A stretch of 64,000 bases of DNA from Alphaproteobacteria bacterium (GTDB taxonomy: Bacteria; Pseudomonadota; Alphaproteobacteria; Micropepsales; Micropepsaceae). Positions within the stretch are counted from its first letter, which is position 1, and every line of letters starts with the position of its first letter. Below are positions 40,462 to 51,358 of this stretch, one piece after another. Both the position numbers and the translations under genes were made by a program. The stretch covers positions 1 to 64,000 of the forward strand of contig JADZAI010000106.1 of NCBI GenBank assembly GCA_020852655.1. The letters are read 5' to 3'. Under the pieces are notes generated by a model. It saw nothing but the letters and a program-made list of their open reading frames with translations. It did no database searches and was not told the DNA's origin.

Positions 40462-41316
40462 ATGACCGACCAGCCCCTCCCCATCGTCCGCACTGTTGCC
40501 GCGCTGCGCGAAGCCGTCGCGGGGCTGCGGGCGCAGGGGCGCCCGGTCGGCATGGTCCCGACCATGGGCGCCCTGCATGACGGCCATATCTCGCTCGGGC
40601 GGATCGGGCGGGAGCGCGGCGCCGCGATGGTCTATTCGATCTTCGTGAACCCGACGCAGTTCGCGCCGCACGAGGATTTCGGCCGCTATCCGAGGACCGA
40701 GACGGCGGACGCGGAGCGGCTGGCCTCGGCGGGCGTGTGCGACCTGATCTGGGCGCCGAACGGACACGAGATGTACCCGGCCGGCTTCGCCACCTCGATC
40801 GCGGTCGGCGGACCCTCGGCGGCCCTCGAAACCGACTTCCGGCCGCATTTCTTCGGCGGCGTCGCGATCGTCGTGGCGAAATTGCTGCTTCAGGTTCTCC
40901 CGGATTTCGCGGTGTTCGGCGAGAAGGACTATCAGCAGCTTCAGGTGATCAAGCGCATGGTCGCCGACCTGAACATTCCGGTCGAGGTCGTGCCGGGGCC
41001 GACCCAGCGCGAGGCCGACGGGCTCGCGCTCTCCTCGCGCAATGCCTATCTCGACGCCGGCCAGCGCAAGATTGCGGGGCAGCTCAACCTGGTGCTCAAG
41101 GACGTGATCGCCCGCGTGCGGAATGGCGAGTCGATCGAGCATGCCGCAGCCTTCGGCTTCGGCGAATTGCTCGCGGCCGGCTTCGACAAGGTGGACTATT
41201 TGGAAATCCGCGACGCAGAGACGCTGGCGCATGCGGAAGATCGCGCGCGGCCCCTGCGCGTGCTGGCGGCGGCGAAGATCGGCGCGACGCGCCTGATCGA
41301 CAACATGGCGGTCTAA
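40462..41316 (+). CDS. panC: pantoate--beta-alanine ligase
   Basis: VGMVPTMGALHDGHISL, FGEKDYQQLQVIKRMV, SSRNAYLD. Confidence 0.97.
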   Translation: MTDQPLPIVRTVAALREAVAGLRAQGRPVGMVPTMGALHDGHISLGRIGRERGAAMVYSIFVNPTQFAPHEDFGRYPRTETADAERLASAGVCDLIWAPNGHEMYPAGFATSIAVGGPSAALETDFRPHFFGGVAIVVAKLLLQVLPDFAVFGEKDYQQLQVIKRMVADLNIPVEVVPGPTQREADGLALSSRNAYLDAGQRKIAGQLNLVLKDVIARVRNGESIEHAAAFGFGELLAAGFDKVDYLEIRDAETLAHAEDRARPLRVLAAAKIGATRLIDNMAV

Positions 41317-41726
41317 AGAAGACCGAGTTCGCCGAGGGCCTGCTGAAGATCCTCCGGCAGGTCGGCTTCGCCGCGCTTCAGGTCGCGCGGAGCGTCGGCG
41401 TCCTTCAGGTAGCGCCAGCCCTGGAAGGCGCGCTGGGCCCGGCGCGACACGGGCACGATCTCGGGATCATAGACGATAGCGCAGGCGGGATGGCCGTCCT
41501 TCACCGCGGGCTTCAGATCGACGATGCGCTGGCGAATGCCCGTGTAGCCCTTGATCACCCAGTAGAGCGAACCGCCGGCGAGAATCTCGTCCCGCCGCTT
41601 GGGCGTCATCCGCGTCACATGCGTAAGCTGCGGCTTCTTCAACTGCCGGAGGCGCCGTTCCTGCCATGCGGCGAGGTCGGCGATGGAGTCGGCGCCGACC
41701 GCCAGCTTGATAATGTGCAGAGGCAC
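41313..41726 (-). CDS. DUF1489 family protein
   Basis: HIIKLAVGADSIADLAAWQ...SLYWVIKGYTGIRQRIVDL. Confidence 0.85.
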   Translation of the reverse strand: MPLHIIKLAVGADSIADLAAWQERRLRQLKKPQLTHVTRMTPKRRDEILAGGSLYWVIKGYTGIRQRIVDLKPAVKDGHPACAIVYDPEIVPVSRRAQRAFQGWRYLKDADAPRDLKRGEADLPEDLQQALGELGLL

Positions 41727-43711
41727 TAAGACTCCGCGAAGCGCAGGAGGGTCGCGCCCTCGGTGACCTGGTCGCCCGCTTTGACGAGAACCTCCGCGAC
41801 CTTCCTGTCGGCCGGTGCGACGATGGTGTGCTCCATCTTCATCGCTTCGAGCACGGCCAGCGCCGCGCCGCGCTTCACCGATTGGCCGGGTTCGGCGAGC
41901 ACCTGGATGATCTTGCCCGGCATCGGCGCGGTGATGGCGGCGGCCGTGTCGGAGCCGGCATCCTCGATGTCGAACGGATCGTGCAGGACGAGCGTCGTTG
42001 TCTCCGCGCCCATCGCCAGCGTCACGGCGGCCGGCGTCACCTCGTACCAGGCGTCGATGCTGCGGCCGTCGATCGCCGCCTTCAGGCGCCGTCCTTCCAG
42101 CTGGGCTGTCGCCGCGAAGCGCTCGTCGCCCGCCGTGACCGCGAAGCCTGCCGCGATCCGTTCGATCCGAACTTCGAGCACGGTGTCGCCATCGGCGAAG
42201 TCGACCGTATCGAAACCGCCGCCGCCGATGCGGAAACCGTCGTCGATGGCCCAGGGGCCTGAATCGGCCAGGCCCGAACGCTGGGCTCCGTGCAGCAATG
42301 CGGCCAGCGCGCCCAGCGCGTAGACTTCGCCCGATGGCCGCGCGGGCTTCGGCGCCAGGGTCGCAATGTGGCGGTCGATGAAGCCGGTGTCGATATCGCC
42401 CGAGAGGAATTCGGGTTGCCGCAGGCAGCGCGCGACGAAGGCGGCGTTGGTCTTCACGCCGACTGTCTCGATCCTTTCCATGGCGCGGGCGAGGGCCAGC
42501 GCGGCTTCGTCGCGCGTCTTCCCGTGCGCGATGACCTTGGCGATCATGGGATCGTAGAACATCGTGACGGCGTCGCCTTCGCGCACACCGGTGTCGACGC
42601 GCAGACCGTTTTCCGGCGGCAGCGCCAATCTGCGCAGTGTACCGATCGAGGGCAGGAAGTTCTTGGCCGGGTCTTCGGCATAGAGGCGCGCTTCGACAGC
42701 GTGCCCGGTCATGCGCACGCTGGACTGGGGCGCGAGCTTCGCACCGTCGGCGATGCGCAACTGCGTCTCGACGAGGTCGAGCCCGGTGATCGCCTCGGTC
42801 ACCGGGTGCTCGACCTGGAGACGCGTGTTCATTTCCATGAACCAGAAGCCGTCCGGGCGCAGGCCGCGCGACGAATCCACGATGAACTCGACCGTCCCGG
42901 CGCCGCGATAGCCGATGGCGAGCGCCGCCTTGACCGCCGCCGCGCCCATCGCCTCGCGCATCGCCGGCGGCATGCCCGGGGCCGGCGCTTCCTCGATCAC
43001 CTTCTGGTGCCGGCGCTGGAGCGAGCAGTCGCGCTCGAACATGTGGATGCCGTTGCCGTGGGCGTCGCAGAAAATCTGGATCTCGATGTGGCGCGGCCGC
43101 GCGACATATTTCTCGATCAGTACGCGATCGTCCCCGAAGGAGGCCGCGGCCTCGCGCTTCGCGCCTTCCAGCGCCTTGATGAACTCGGCATCGCTTTCGA
43201 CGCGGCGCATGCCCTTCCCACCGCCGCCCGCGACCGCCTTGATGAGCACAGGATAGCCCACGCGATCCGCCTCGGCGCGCAGGCGCTCGGGGCTCTGGTC
43301 GTCACCGCGATAACCCGGGACGACCGGCACGCCGGCCTTCTCGGCGATGTCCTTCGCGGCGTCCTTGAGCCCCATGGCGCGGATCGCGCCGGCCGGCGGT
43401 CCGACGAAAACGATGCCCGCCTCGGCGCAGGCTTCGGCGAACTCCGCCCGCTCCGACAGGAAGCCGTAGCCGGGGTGGATCGCCGCAGCGCCCGTGCGCT
43501 TCGCCGCGTCGATGATCGCGTCGATGCGAAGATAGGAATCCTTCGCCGCGGCGCCGCCGATGTGCACCGCCTCGTCCGCCTCGGCCACATGCCAGGCCTG
43601 CGCATCCGCGTCGGAGTAGACCGCGATCGTGCGCAGGCCCATGCGCCGCGCCGTGCACATGACGCGCCGCGCGATCTCGCCGCGATTGGCGACCAGCAGC
43701 GATGGAAACAT
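41726..43711 (-). CDS. acyl-CoA (methylcrotonyl-type) carboxylase biotin-containing alpha subunit
   Basis: Biotin carboxylase domain MFPSLLVANRGEIARRVM; biotinyl motif VLEAMKMEHT. Confidence 0.92.
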   Translation of the reverse strand: MFPSLLVANRGEIARRVMCTARRMGLRTIAVYSDADAQAWHVAEADEAVHIGGAAAKDSYLRIDAIIDAAKRTGAAAIHPGYGFLSERAEFAEACAEAGIVFVGPPAGAIRAMGLKDAAKDIAEKAGVPVVPGYRGDDQSPERLRAEADRVGYPVLIKAVAGGGGKGMRRVESDAEFIKALEGAKREAAASFGDDRVLIEKYVARPRHIEIQIFCDAHGNGIHMFERDCSLQRRHQKVIEEAPAPGMPPAMREAMGAAAVKAALAIGYRGAGTVEFIVDSSRGLRPDGFWFMEMNTRLQVEHPVTEAITGLDLVETQLRIADGAKLAPQSSVRMTGHAVEARLYAEDPAKNFLPSIGTLRRLALPPENGLRVDTGVREGDAVTMFYDPMIAKVIAHGKTRDEAALALARAMERIETVGVKTNAAFVARCLRQPEFLSGDIDTGFIDRHIATLAPKPARPSGEVYALGALAALLHGAQRSGLADSGPWAIDDGFRIGGGGFDTVDFADGDTVLEVRIERIAAGFAVTAGDERFAATAQLEGRRLKAAIDGRSIDAWYEVTPAAVTLAMGAETTTLVLHDPFDIEDAGSDTAAAITAPMPGKIIQVLAEPGQSVKRGAALAVLEAMKMEHTIVAPADRKVAEVLVKAGDQVTEGATLLRFAES

Positions 43712-44523
43712 CAGCCCGCCCAGCCCGGCTTGCGCTTTTCGAAGAAGGCGATGGAGCCTTCCTTGCCTTCCGCGCTGACGCGCCGCTCGGCCGTCATGCC
43801 GACGGTCTCCTCGTTCAGGTCCTCGTCGATCGGCATGTAGGTGACGAGATCGAGCAGCTCCTTCGCCGCCGCGAGCGCCTCCGGTCCGCCCTGGAGCAGC
43901 AGGGAGACGATCCGCTCGCTTTCGGCCGCCAGGGCATTCCGGTCGGCGACGACGGAGGTGACCAGCCCGAGCCGCAGCGCCTCTTCGGCACCGAAGCGTT
44001 CACCGGTCAGCATGTAGCGCCGCGCCGCGCGGGGGCCCATGGCTTCGACCACATAGGGCGCGATCATCGCCGGGATGATGCCGAGCCGCACCTCGGACAG
44101 TGCGAACGCCGCGTCCGCCGTGGCGATCGCGATGTCGCAGGCCGCCACCAGGCCGAGGCCGCCCGCGATGGCCGAGCCGTGGACGAGCGCGACGGTCGGC
44201 TGCGGCAGGCCGCGCAGGCGCAGCAGCATGGTCGCGAAATCGGCGAAGTCGCCGCGCATCTCGCTTTCCGACTGGCCATCGGCCCGCTGCATCTCCTTCA
44301 GGTCGCCGCCGGCCGAGAAGCTGGGCCCTGCGCCGTCGATGAGGACGATGCGGATGCCGTCCTGGTCCTCGAGGTCGTCGAATATCTCGGAAAGGCGCTG
44401 CACGAGTTCGATGTTGAAGGCGTTGTGCACCTCGGGCCGGTTCAGGGTCACCATGGCGACGCCTTCGGGCGTCACGTTCAGGATGACGGTATCGGACGGC
44501 GCGTCGGGGATTTCGTCGGTCAT
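43711..44523 (-). CDS. enoyl-CoA hydratase family (probable methylglutaconyl-CoA hydratase by context)
   Basis: Crotonase fold motifs FSAGGDLKEM, HGSAIAGGLGLVAACDIAIA; between carboxylase subunit genes. Confidence 0.85.
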   Translation of the reverse strand: MTDEIPDAPSDTVILNVTPEGVAMVTLNRPEVHNAFNIELVQRLSEIFDDLEDQDGIRIVLIDGAGPSFSAGGDLKEMQRADGQSESEMRGDFADFATMLLRLRGLPQPTVALVHGSAIAGGLGLVAACDIAIATADAAFALSEVRLGIIPAMIAPYVVEAMGPRAARRYMLTGERFGAEEALRLGLVTSVVADRNALAAESERIVSLLLQGGPEALAAAKELLDLVTYMPIDEDLNEETVGMTAERRVSAEGKEGSIAFFEKRKPGWAG

Positions 44524-44527
44524 CGGT

Positions 44528-46135
44528 CTACATCCTGAAGACGCCGAAGCGGGCGTCGGGGATCGGGGCGTTGAGCGTGGCGGCGAAGGCGAGGCCGAGG
44601 ACGCGGCGCGTTTCGCCGGGCGCGATGATGCCGTCGTCCCACAGCCGCGCCGTGGCGAAATAGGGGCTGCCCTCTTCCTCGTAGCGGGCGCGGATCGGCG
44701 CCTTGAACTCGGCTTCGGCTTCGGCGCTCCAGCTTTCGCCGCGCGCCTCGATGCCTTCGCGGCGCACGGTCGCGAGGACGCTCGCCGCCTGTTCGCCGCC
44801 CATCACGCTGATGCGCGCATTGGGCCAGGTGAAAAGGAAGCGCGGGCTGTAGGCGCGGCCGCACATGCCGTAATTGCCGGCGCCGAACGAGCCGCCGACG
44901 ATCAGCGTGATCTTGGGCACCTGAGCGGTCGCCACGGCGGTGACGAGCTTGGCGCCGTCCTTGGCGATGCCGCCGGCTTCGTATTTCCGGCCGACCATGA
45001 AGCCGGAGATGTTCTGGAGGAACAGCAGCGGAATCTTCCGCTGGGCGCACAGCTCGATGAAATGCGCGCCCTTCAGCGCGGACTCGCTGAACAGGATGCC
45101 GTTGTTGGCGATGATGCCGACCGGGATGCCCTGGATATGGGCAAAGCCCGTGACCAGGGTCGTGCCGTAGAGCTTCTTGAACTCGTCCAGTTCGGAGCGG
45201 TCGACGATGCGGGCGATGATCTCGCGCGCGTCGTATTGCACGCTCAGCGTCGTGGGTACGATGCCGTCGAGCTCGGCCGGGTCGTAGAGCGGCTCGGCCG
45301 GATCGGCGAGCGGCACGGACGGCGGCGGAACTGCGCCGAGATGGCGGGCGATGCGGCGCGCGATGGCGAGCGCGTGGCGGTCGTTCTGCGCGTAGTGGTC
45401 GGTGACGCCGCTTTCGCGGGAATGGACGTCGGCGCCGCCGAGCTGCTCGGCGGTGACGATCTCGCCGGTCGCGGCCTTCACCAGCGGCGGTCCGCCGAGG
45501 AAGATCGTGCCCTGGTTCCGGACGATCACGGTTTCGTCCGACATCGCCGGCACGTAAGCGCCGCCGGCGGTGCAGCTTCCCATCACCACGGCGATCTGGG
45601 GAATGCCGAGCGCCGACATGTTCGCCTGGTTGTAGAAGATGCGCCCGAAATGCTCGCGGTCGGGAAAAATTTCGGCCTGGTTGGGCAGGTTCGCGCCGCC
45701 CGAGTCGACCAGGTAGATGCACGGCAGGCGGTTCTGGAGCGCGATCTCCTGTGCCCGCAGATGCTTCTTCACCGTCGCGGGATAATAGGTCCCGCCCTTG
45801 ATGGTCGCGTCGTTGCAGACGACGACACAGGGCCGCCCCTCGATGCGTCCGATGCCGGTGACGATGGCGGCCGAGTGGATGTCGCCGTCATACATGCCGT
45901 GGGCGGCGAGCGGCGACAATTCGAGGAAGGGCGAGCCCGGGTCGAGGAGGCGCCGCACGCGCTCGCGAGGGAGCAGCTTGCCGCGATCGGTGTGGCGCTT
46001 GCGCGAGCGCTCGTCGCCGCCCAGCCGGGCTGCGTCCAGCCGGGCGCGCAGGTCGCCGGTGAGCGCACCCATCGCGGCAGCGTTGTCACGGAATTTGGGG
46101 TCACGCGGGGAGACGGACGAGTTCAATCGCGACAT
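44528..46135 (-). CDS. acyl-CoA (methylcrotonyl-type) carboxylase beta subunit
   Basis: Carboxyltransferase; [55 protein letters not shown]. Confidence 0.93.
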   Translation of the reverse strand: MSRLNSSVSPRDPKFRDNAAAMGALTGDLRARLDAARLGGDERSRKRHTDRGKLLPRERVRRLLDPGSPFLELSPLAAHGMYDGDIHSAAIVTGIGRIEGRPCVVVCNDATIKGGTYYPATVKKHLRAQEIALQNRLPCIYLVDSGGANLPNQAEIFPDREHFGRIFYNQANMSALGIPQIAVVMGSCTAGGAYVPAMSDETVIVRNQGTIFLGGPPLVKAATGEIVTAEQLGGADVHSRESGVTDHYAQNDRHALAIARRIARHLGAVPPPSVPLADPAEPLYDPAELDGIVPTTLSVQYDAREIIARIVDRSELDEFKKLYGTTLVTGFAHIQGIPVGIIANNGILFSESALKGAHFIELCAQRKIPLLFLQNISGFMVGRKYEAGGIAKDGAKLVTAVATAQVPKITLIVGGSFGAGNYGMCGRAYSPRFLFTWPNARISVMGGEQAASVLATVRREGIEARGESWSAEAEAEFKAPIRARYEEEGSPYFATARLWDDGIIAPGETRRVLGLAFAATLNAPIPDARFGVFRM

Positions 46136-46231
46136 GCAGGCGCCTTGCTAACCCTCGGTTCCCGTTGCGGGTGTTGCCCGTTCCATCGTGCCTCGGCCAT
46201 ACACCATGACCGGCCATGCGCCGCAACGGTC

Positions 46232-47158
46232 ATGAACGGGCCGGCACGGGGGGACATTTTGGATACATTCCTGCACGACATCTCATGGGTGCTGCCGCTC
46301 CGGTCGCCCCTCGCGACGCAGATCGCCGACGCGTTCACCTATCTCGGCTATGCGCCCTTCTTCGTCATCGCCCTGCCGATCGCCTACTGGCTGTGGGACA
46401 AGAAGGTCGGGGTGCATCTGGCGCTCATCGTGGTCCTCACCGCGGTGAGCAACGGGTTGCTGAAGGACATCTTCGACGACCCGCGGCCCGACATCGCCTT
46501 CGCCGTCGATCCCCGGGTGGGGCAGTCCTATGGCCTGCCCAGCGGGCACGCGCAGATCGCGGCCGCGATGTGGTTCTGGATCGCGCTGGAGCTGCGCCAG
46601 CGCTGGTTCTGGGCGGTGGCCGCGGTGATCGCGGCAGGCGTCGGCCTCAGCCGCCTCTATCTCGGCGTCCACGACGTCGAGGACGTGATCGTGGGATTTG
46701 CCCTGGGCCTCGCGACGATCGCGGTCTTTGCCTGGATGATCTCGGACAGCTTCGCGTGGTGGCGGCGACTGCCGGCGGCGGTCCAGATCGGCGTGATCCT
46801 GCTCGTCCAGATACCGATCTACCTGCTCTGGCCGGAAGAGGGCGGGCCGGGCAACACCTTCGCGGTCGGGGGAATGCTTGCGGGCTGGTGGTCGGGCGCG
46901 CTGCTGGAGCGCCGCTACATCCACTACCGGCGGCACCCGAACTGGGTCATCGCCATTGCCGCATCGGCGGCGGCGCTCGCCTTCTCGTTCTTCGTGCTGA
47001 CCAAGATCGGCGGTGCGCTGGCGAGCCGGGGCGTGCCGGAGATCGCGGCGGGCTGGATCCAGTATTTCGTCATCGCGATCTTCGTCGCCGCGGCGGCACC
47101 CTGGCTTTTCGTGAAGCTGGGGCTTGCGGTGCGGGAGCGTCCGGCGGGCGGCGGCTAG
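46232..47158 (+). CDS. phosphatase PAP2 family membrane protein
   Basis: KDIFDDPRP, YGLPSGHAQ, SRLYLGVHDVEDVIVGF. Confidence 0.9.
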   Translation: MNGPARGDILDTFLHDISWVLPLRSPLATQIADAFTYLGYAPFFVIALPIAYWLWDKKVGVHLALIVVLTAVSNGLLKDIFDDPRPDIAFAVDPRVGQSYGLPSGHAQIAAAMWFWIALELRQRWFWAVAAVIAAGVGLSRLYLGVHDVEDVIVGFALGLATIAVFAWMISDSFAWWRRLPAAVQIGVILLVQIPIYLLWPEEGGPGNTFAVGGMLAGWWSGALLERRYIHYRRHPNWVIAIAASAAALAFSFFVLTKIGGALASRGVPEIAAGWIQYFVIAIFVAAAAPWLFVKLGLAVRERPAGGG

Positions 47159-48330
47159 ACCAGTTCGACCGCCACCGCCGTCGCCTCGCCGCCGCCGATG
47201 CAGAGCGAGGCGACGCCGCGCCTGCCGCCGCGCGCCTTCAGCGCGTTGACGAGCGTCACGACGATGCGGGCGCCCGACGCGCCGATGGGGTGTCCGAGCG
47301 CGCAGGCGCCGCCATTGACGTTTACGACATCGTGGCTGAGGCCGTGCTCCTTCATCGCGATCATCGCGACATTGGCGAAGGCCTCGTTGATCTCGTAGAG
47401 GTCGACGTCGCCCGCCTTCCAGCCCGTGCGCTCGAAGAGCCGGGCGATGGCGTGGACCGGGGCGGAGGTGAACAGCCCGGGTTTCCCGGCATAGCTCGCC
47501 TGGCCGACGATCCGCGCGACGGGCGCCAGCCCCCGCTTGTCCGCCACGATCGAGGAGCCGATCACCAGCGCCGCGGCCCCGTCGGAGATCGACGCCGAGG
47601 TCGCGGCCGTCACCGTGCCGTCCTTCGAGAAGGCGGCCTTGAGGTTCGGGATCTTCTTCGGATCGGCCTTGCCGGGCTGCTCGTCGATCGCGATCACGCT
47701 CTCGCCGGCCCGGCCCTTCACCGTCACCGGAACGATCTCGGCCGCGAAGGAGCCGTCCGTCGTCGCCCGCTTGGCCCGCGCGAGGCTTTCCATCGCGTAG
47801 GCATCCTGGTCGTCGCGGCTGAGCTGATAGGCCCGTGCCGCCTCGTCGCCATAGGTGCCCATGAGGCGGCCCTCATAGGCGTCCTCGAGGCCGTCGAGGA
47901 ACATATGGTCCTTCACCTCGCCGTGTCCCATGCGCAGACCGCCGCGCGCCTTGGGCAGCAGGTAGGGGGCGTTGGTCATGCTCTCCATGCCGCCGGCGAC
48001 GATGAGGTTGCCGTGCCCGGCGGCGATCGTGTCGGCGGCGATCATGATCGCCTTCATGCCGCTGCCGCAGACCTTGGAGATGGTGGTGCAGGGCACCGAG
48101 TCGGGAATGCCGGCGCCGAGGCTCGCCTGCCGCGCCGGCGCCTGGCCAAGCCCCGCGGGAAGGACGTTGCCCATCAGCGTCTCGTCGATGTCGGCGCCGG
48201 TGAGCCCGGCGCGCTCCAGCGCCGCCCGGATGGCGACCGCACCGAGCTGGGGGGCGCTCAGCCCCGACAGCTCGCCCTGGAAGCCGCCCATGGGCGTGCG
48301 TGCGGTGGAGAGGATGAAGGTGTCGCTCAT
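47155..48330 (-). CDS. thiolase / acetyl-CoA C-acyltransferase
   Basis: TISKVCGSGMKAIM, NVNGGACALGHPIGASGARI. Confidence 0.94.
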   Translation of the reverse strand: MSDTFILSTARTPMGGFQGELSGLSAPQLGAVAIRAALERAGLTGADIDETLMGNVLPAGLGQAPARQASLGAGIPDSVPCTTISKVCGSGMKAIMIAADTIAAGHGNLIVAGGMESMTNAPYLLPKARGGLRMGHGEVKDHMFLDGLEDAYEGRLMGTYGDEAARAYQLSRDDQDAYAMESLARAKRATTDGSFAAEIVPVTVKGRAGESVIAIDEQPGKADPKKIPNLKAAFSKDGTVTAATSASISDGAAALVIGSSIVADKRGLAPVARIVGQASYAGKPGLFTSAPVHAIARLFERTGWKAGDVDLYEINEAFANVAMIAMKEHGLSHDVVNVNGGACALGHPIGASGARIVVTLVNALKARGGRRGVASLCIGGGEATAVAVELV

Positions 48331-48427
48331 CGCGTCCTCGTCTGAGACAGTGCTTGATGCCGGCGCGGCCGGGGCCGCCTGCACGTCCCGCTAGGCCGAT
48401 GAAGCGGCCGGGGCAAGGGGCGTATCG

Positions 48428-48919
48428 TCAGGCGGGGTGGTTTTCCTTGTAGTCCTCGATGGCGTCCTTGAGATCGTCATACTCGTCGCAGTCGCCGCAG
48501 AGCGAGGCCAGCCTGGCGAGGTTGCCCTCGGCGGACGCGACGTCGTTCTGCATGAGGAACAGCTCGCCCTGGTATTCGAGGGCGCCCAGATGGTCCGCCT
48601 TCACCGTCAGCGCCGCCTTGTAGTAGGCGGCGGAATTGTCGAGATAGCCGAGCTTGCGATAGCTGAACCCCAGATAGTTCATGATGTCGGGATTGTGCGG
48701 GTCGTCCTTGAGCAGGTCTTCCAGCATGACGATGGCTTCCTGGTAGCGCTTGGCCTTCACCAGCTTCACCGCGTTGCGGTAGCTCGGCTTCATGTCGCTC
48801 TCGTCGGAGCCCGACGGCATCGGCATGCCCCCTCCCCCGCCGCCCGACGCGTGGGCGGGCGCGATTGCGAACAGTCCGGCCACGAGGGCCGCGCACATGC
48901 CGATCTTCAGCTTTTCCAT
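48428..48919 (-). CDS. secreted TPR protein
   Basis: Signal peptide MEKLKIGMCAALVAGLFAIAPAHA; YQEAIVMLEDLLKDDPHNPDIMNYLGFSYRKLG. Confidence 0.8.
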   Translation of the reverse strand: MEKLKIGMCAALVAGLFAIAPAHASGGGGGGMPMPSGSDESDMKPSYRNAVKLVKAKRYQEAIVMLEDLLKDDPHNPDIMNYLGFSYRKLGYLDNSAAYYKAALTVKADHLGALEYQGELFLMQNDVASAEGNLARLASLCGDCDEYDDLKDAIEDYKENHPA

Positions 48920-49115
48920 GGCCAAAACTCCCTGCAAGGCGCCGACTATGGCGACGATGCGGTTTGCCGGCCATGCGACACGGATTCGCGTTCCGCTCAC
49001 GGCGGCGTGAAGGCATTGGAGTCCGAAAGCGGCGTGCTGCCGGTGCTGTCGACGTTATGTGTCACACGGGGCCACGCGATCCGTCCTATGCTGGCCACCG
49101 CCTGGAGGAGCATTC

Positions 49116-49910
49116 ATGTCCCACGCCGACCGCTACGCAGCCTTCGAAAAGCTGCACGACCGCAGCGCCCTGCTGCGCCTGCCCAACGCCTGGGATGCGG
49201 CGAGCGCCAGGATCATCGTCCACGCCGGCGCCAAGGCCGTCGCGACGACGAGCTCCGGCGTCGCCAACGTGCTCGGCTATCCCGACGGCAACAAGCTGCC
49301 GCGCGACATGGCAGTCGATGCGGTGGCCCGCATCGCCGCTGCGGTCGACGTGCCGGTGTCGGCCGACATCGAGGAGGGCTTCGGCGATACGCCCGAGGCG
49401 GTCGCGGAGACCGTCGCGCGGATCGCCGATGCCGGTGCCGTCGGCATCAATATCGAGGACGCGGTGAAGCCGGCCGAAATACTCGCCGCCAAGATCGCGG
49501 CGATCCGCAAGCGGCTGGGCGCGACGCCGCTCTACATCAATGCCCGCATCGATACCTGGCTGCGCGGCCACGCCGATCCGCTGAACGAAGCGCTTCGCCG
49601 CGCCCCGCTCTACCTCGCGGCCGGCGCCAGCGGCATCTTCGTGCCGGGGGTCGCCAAGCCCGACGAGATCAGAGCGGTTTGCGCGGCGGTGAAGGCGCCG
49701 ATCAACGTGCTGCTGTGGCCGGGGCTGCCGTCACCGCCGGAGCTGTCCGCCCTCGGCGTCGCCCGCCTCAGCGCCGGCGGCGGCATCACCGCCGCGGCGT
49801 TCGGCGCAACGCTCAAGGCCGCGACCGCCTTCCTCGACCAGGACGACTATGCCGCCGTGCGCAGCGACGCCCTGCCCCGCGAGGTCGCGGGCAAGCTCTT
49901 CAGCCGCTAA
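49116..49910 (+). CDS. isocitrate lyase / phosphoenolpyruvate mutase superfamily protein
   Basis: LLRLPNAWDAASARIIVHAGAKAVATTSSGVANVLGYPDG; VPVSADIEEGFGDTPEAV; GINIEDA. Confidence 0.88.
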   Translation: MSHADRYAAFEKLHDRSALLRLPNAWDAASARIIVHAGAKAVATTSSGVANVLGYPDGNKLPRDMAVDAVARIAAAVDVPVSADIEEGFGDTPEAVAETVARIADAGAVGINIEDAVKPAEILAAKIAAIRKRLGATPLYINARIDTWLRGHADPLNEALRRAPLYLAAGASGIFVPGVAKPDEIRAVCAAVKAPINVLLWPGLPSPPELSALGVARLSAGGGITAAAFGATLKAATAFLDQDDYAAVRSDALPREVAGKLFSR

Positions 49911-50629
49911 TCCAGGTAGAAGGTCACGTTGGTGACGACGCGGACATTCTTGGCGATCGAGCGGTCGTCGCTGCCGTATTCGCCGGTGTTGGCGTCACGG
50001 ACCTCGAAGCCGCCCTGCGTCGCAGAGCGGATCGACCCGACGCTGACGCCGGCGTTCTTGGCGAACTCGTCGGCGGCGATCCGGGCGTTCTGGGCGGCGT
50101 CGCGCAGCATCTCGGGCTTGATGGCGTTGAGGCCGGTGAAGAGATAGCGCGGCTGGCTGTCGGTCAGCAGCAGACCGCGCGCGATGAGGTCGCCGGCCTT
50201 CTGATAGGTCGCATCGACCGCCTTCACGTTGGCCGTCGTCACGATGACGCTTGCGACGATGTCGTAGCGCTTCTCGACGAGGGCGCCGTTGGGGTCGCGG
50301 AACTCGTTCTCGCTGACCGTCGTCGGCCCGCCGAGCACGGCCTCGGCCGGAAAGCCGTTGTCGGCGAGGAATTGCCGCACGATGGCGGTGTTGGCGGCGA
50401 CGTCGGCATAGGCCGCCTTGACGTCGGTATTGGAGACCTTGAAGCCGATCTGCCAGATCGCCTGGTCGGCATCGACCATGCGTTCGGCGAGGCCCTTCAC
50501 GTCGGCGGTGTTGACGAGGGCCGAATTGACCATCGTCCGGCTGACGAAATAGCCGCCGCCGACAAGGCCGAGGCCGATCGCCAACCCGGCGACGACAAGT
50601 GCGGCACTATTAGTGCGTTCCATGTGCAT
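49907..50629 (-). CDS. SIMPL domain protein
   Basis: 240 aa; N-terminal TM, VSNTDVKAAYADVAANTAIVRQFLADNGF, DAAQNARIAADEFAKNAGV. Confidence 0.8.
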   Translation of the reverse strand: MHMERTNSAALVVAGLAIGLGLVGGGYFVSRTMVNSALVNTADVKGLAERMVDADQAIWQIGFKVSNTDVKAAYADVAANTAIVRQFLADNGFPAEAVLGGPTTVSENEFRDPNGALVEKRYDIVASVIVTTANVKAVDATYQKAGDLIARGLLLTDSQPRYLFTGLNAIKPEMLRDAAQNARIAADEFAKNAGVSVGSIRSATQGGFEVRDANTGEYGSDDRSIAKNVRVVTNVTFYLD

Positions 50630-50721
50630 ATCCTCCCGAAGCGAGGGTCGCGGAGCATCGTGGCGAATTGGCGGCGGAGGCTATTGGCCCAAGGCCTGAG
50701 AACTGAAGCGGGCGTACGGCG

Positions 50722-51333
50722 CTAAACCGCTGTTTGTTTCAACCAATCGAAGATGACCCAGCATTCGTCTGCGAATGTAAGCTTTTTGGGATTTAGCTTC
50801 ATTGCTGTGCATATCGTCGGCTTGATACGTTCGAACATCATATACCGTTTGAATATATGGCCGCCGCCGGGAAGCCGCGTCGTCGGCTCGGCGCTCTGCA
50901 ACCAGTCACGAATATGAGAGATCAGGCGGGCAATACTGGATTGATGGTCGCGGAGATCCTGGCCGGCAATGTCCGAGATAAATTTCTGATACCGAAATCT
51001 GGAGTGATCCATGATCAGGCAGCATTTTTGCGCCTGTATGCCGCGCCCAAATTCCTTGGCGCCCAGGAAAATCCCCAACTCCAGCGGCATATTGAAGCGC
51101 GGCAACTTGCTCCTTGAGTCAAGCTGTGTTCTGGACAAGTCGTGAATACCGAATTTGCATTCGGCGACCAGTTTCATGATTTTTTTGAGACGGATGGCAG
51201 CGCCGTCGTCTATTTCCAGCGCACAATGAGGATCAAATCCACAGTCGATGACAGTAAAGATGATAGCTTGAAATTTCCGGTTGAACTTGGAGTCGAATGG
51301 GCAGTTGATAAATACTCGTCTTTCGTAGCTCAT
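50722..51333 (-). CDS. uncharacterised 'FINCPFD' protein, possibly a nucleotide-processing fold related to TIR/deoxyribosyltransferase-like enzymes
   Basis: 203 aa; YERRVFINCPFDSKFNRKFQAIIFTVIDCGFDPHCALE...IHDLSRTQLD...LPRFNMPLELGIFLGAKEFG; fold assignment is inference. Confidence 0.6.
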   Translation of the reverse strand: MSYERRVFINCPFDSKFNRKFQAIIFTVIDCGFDPHCALEIDDGAAIRLKKIMKLVAECKFGIHDLSRTQLDSRSKLPRFNMPLELGIFLGAKEFGRGIQAQKCCLIMDHSRFRYQKFISDIAGQDLRDHQSSIARLISHIRDWLQSAEPTTRLPGGGHIFKRYMMFERIKPTICTAMKLNPKKLTFADECWVIFDWLKQTAV

Positions 51334-51358
51334 CTAAGGGCAGCCAGACAGTTTGTAG

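Noticed and set aside
42290-43840. 516-aa plus-strand ORF
   Set aside because: Antisense to the biotin carboxylase subunit gene.
44075-47158. 1027-aa plus-strand ORF
   Set aside because: Its first ~700 codons are antisense to the crotonase and carboxylase genes; only the 3' part (46232-47158, PAP2) is real. Long antisense ORFs are expected at this GC.
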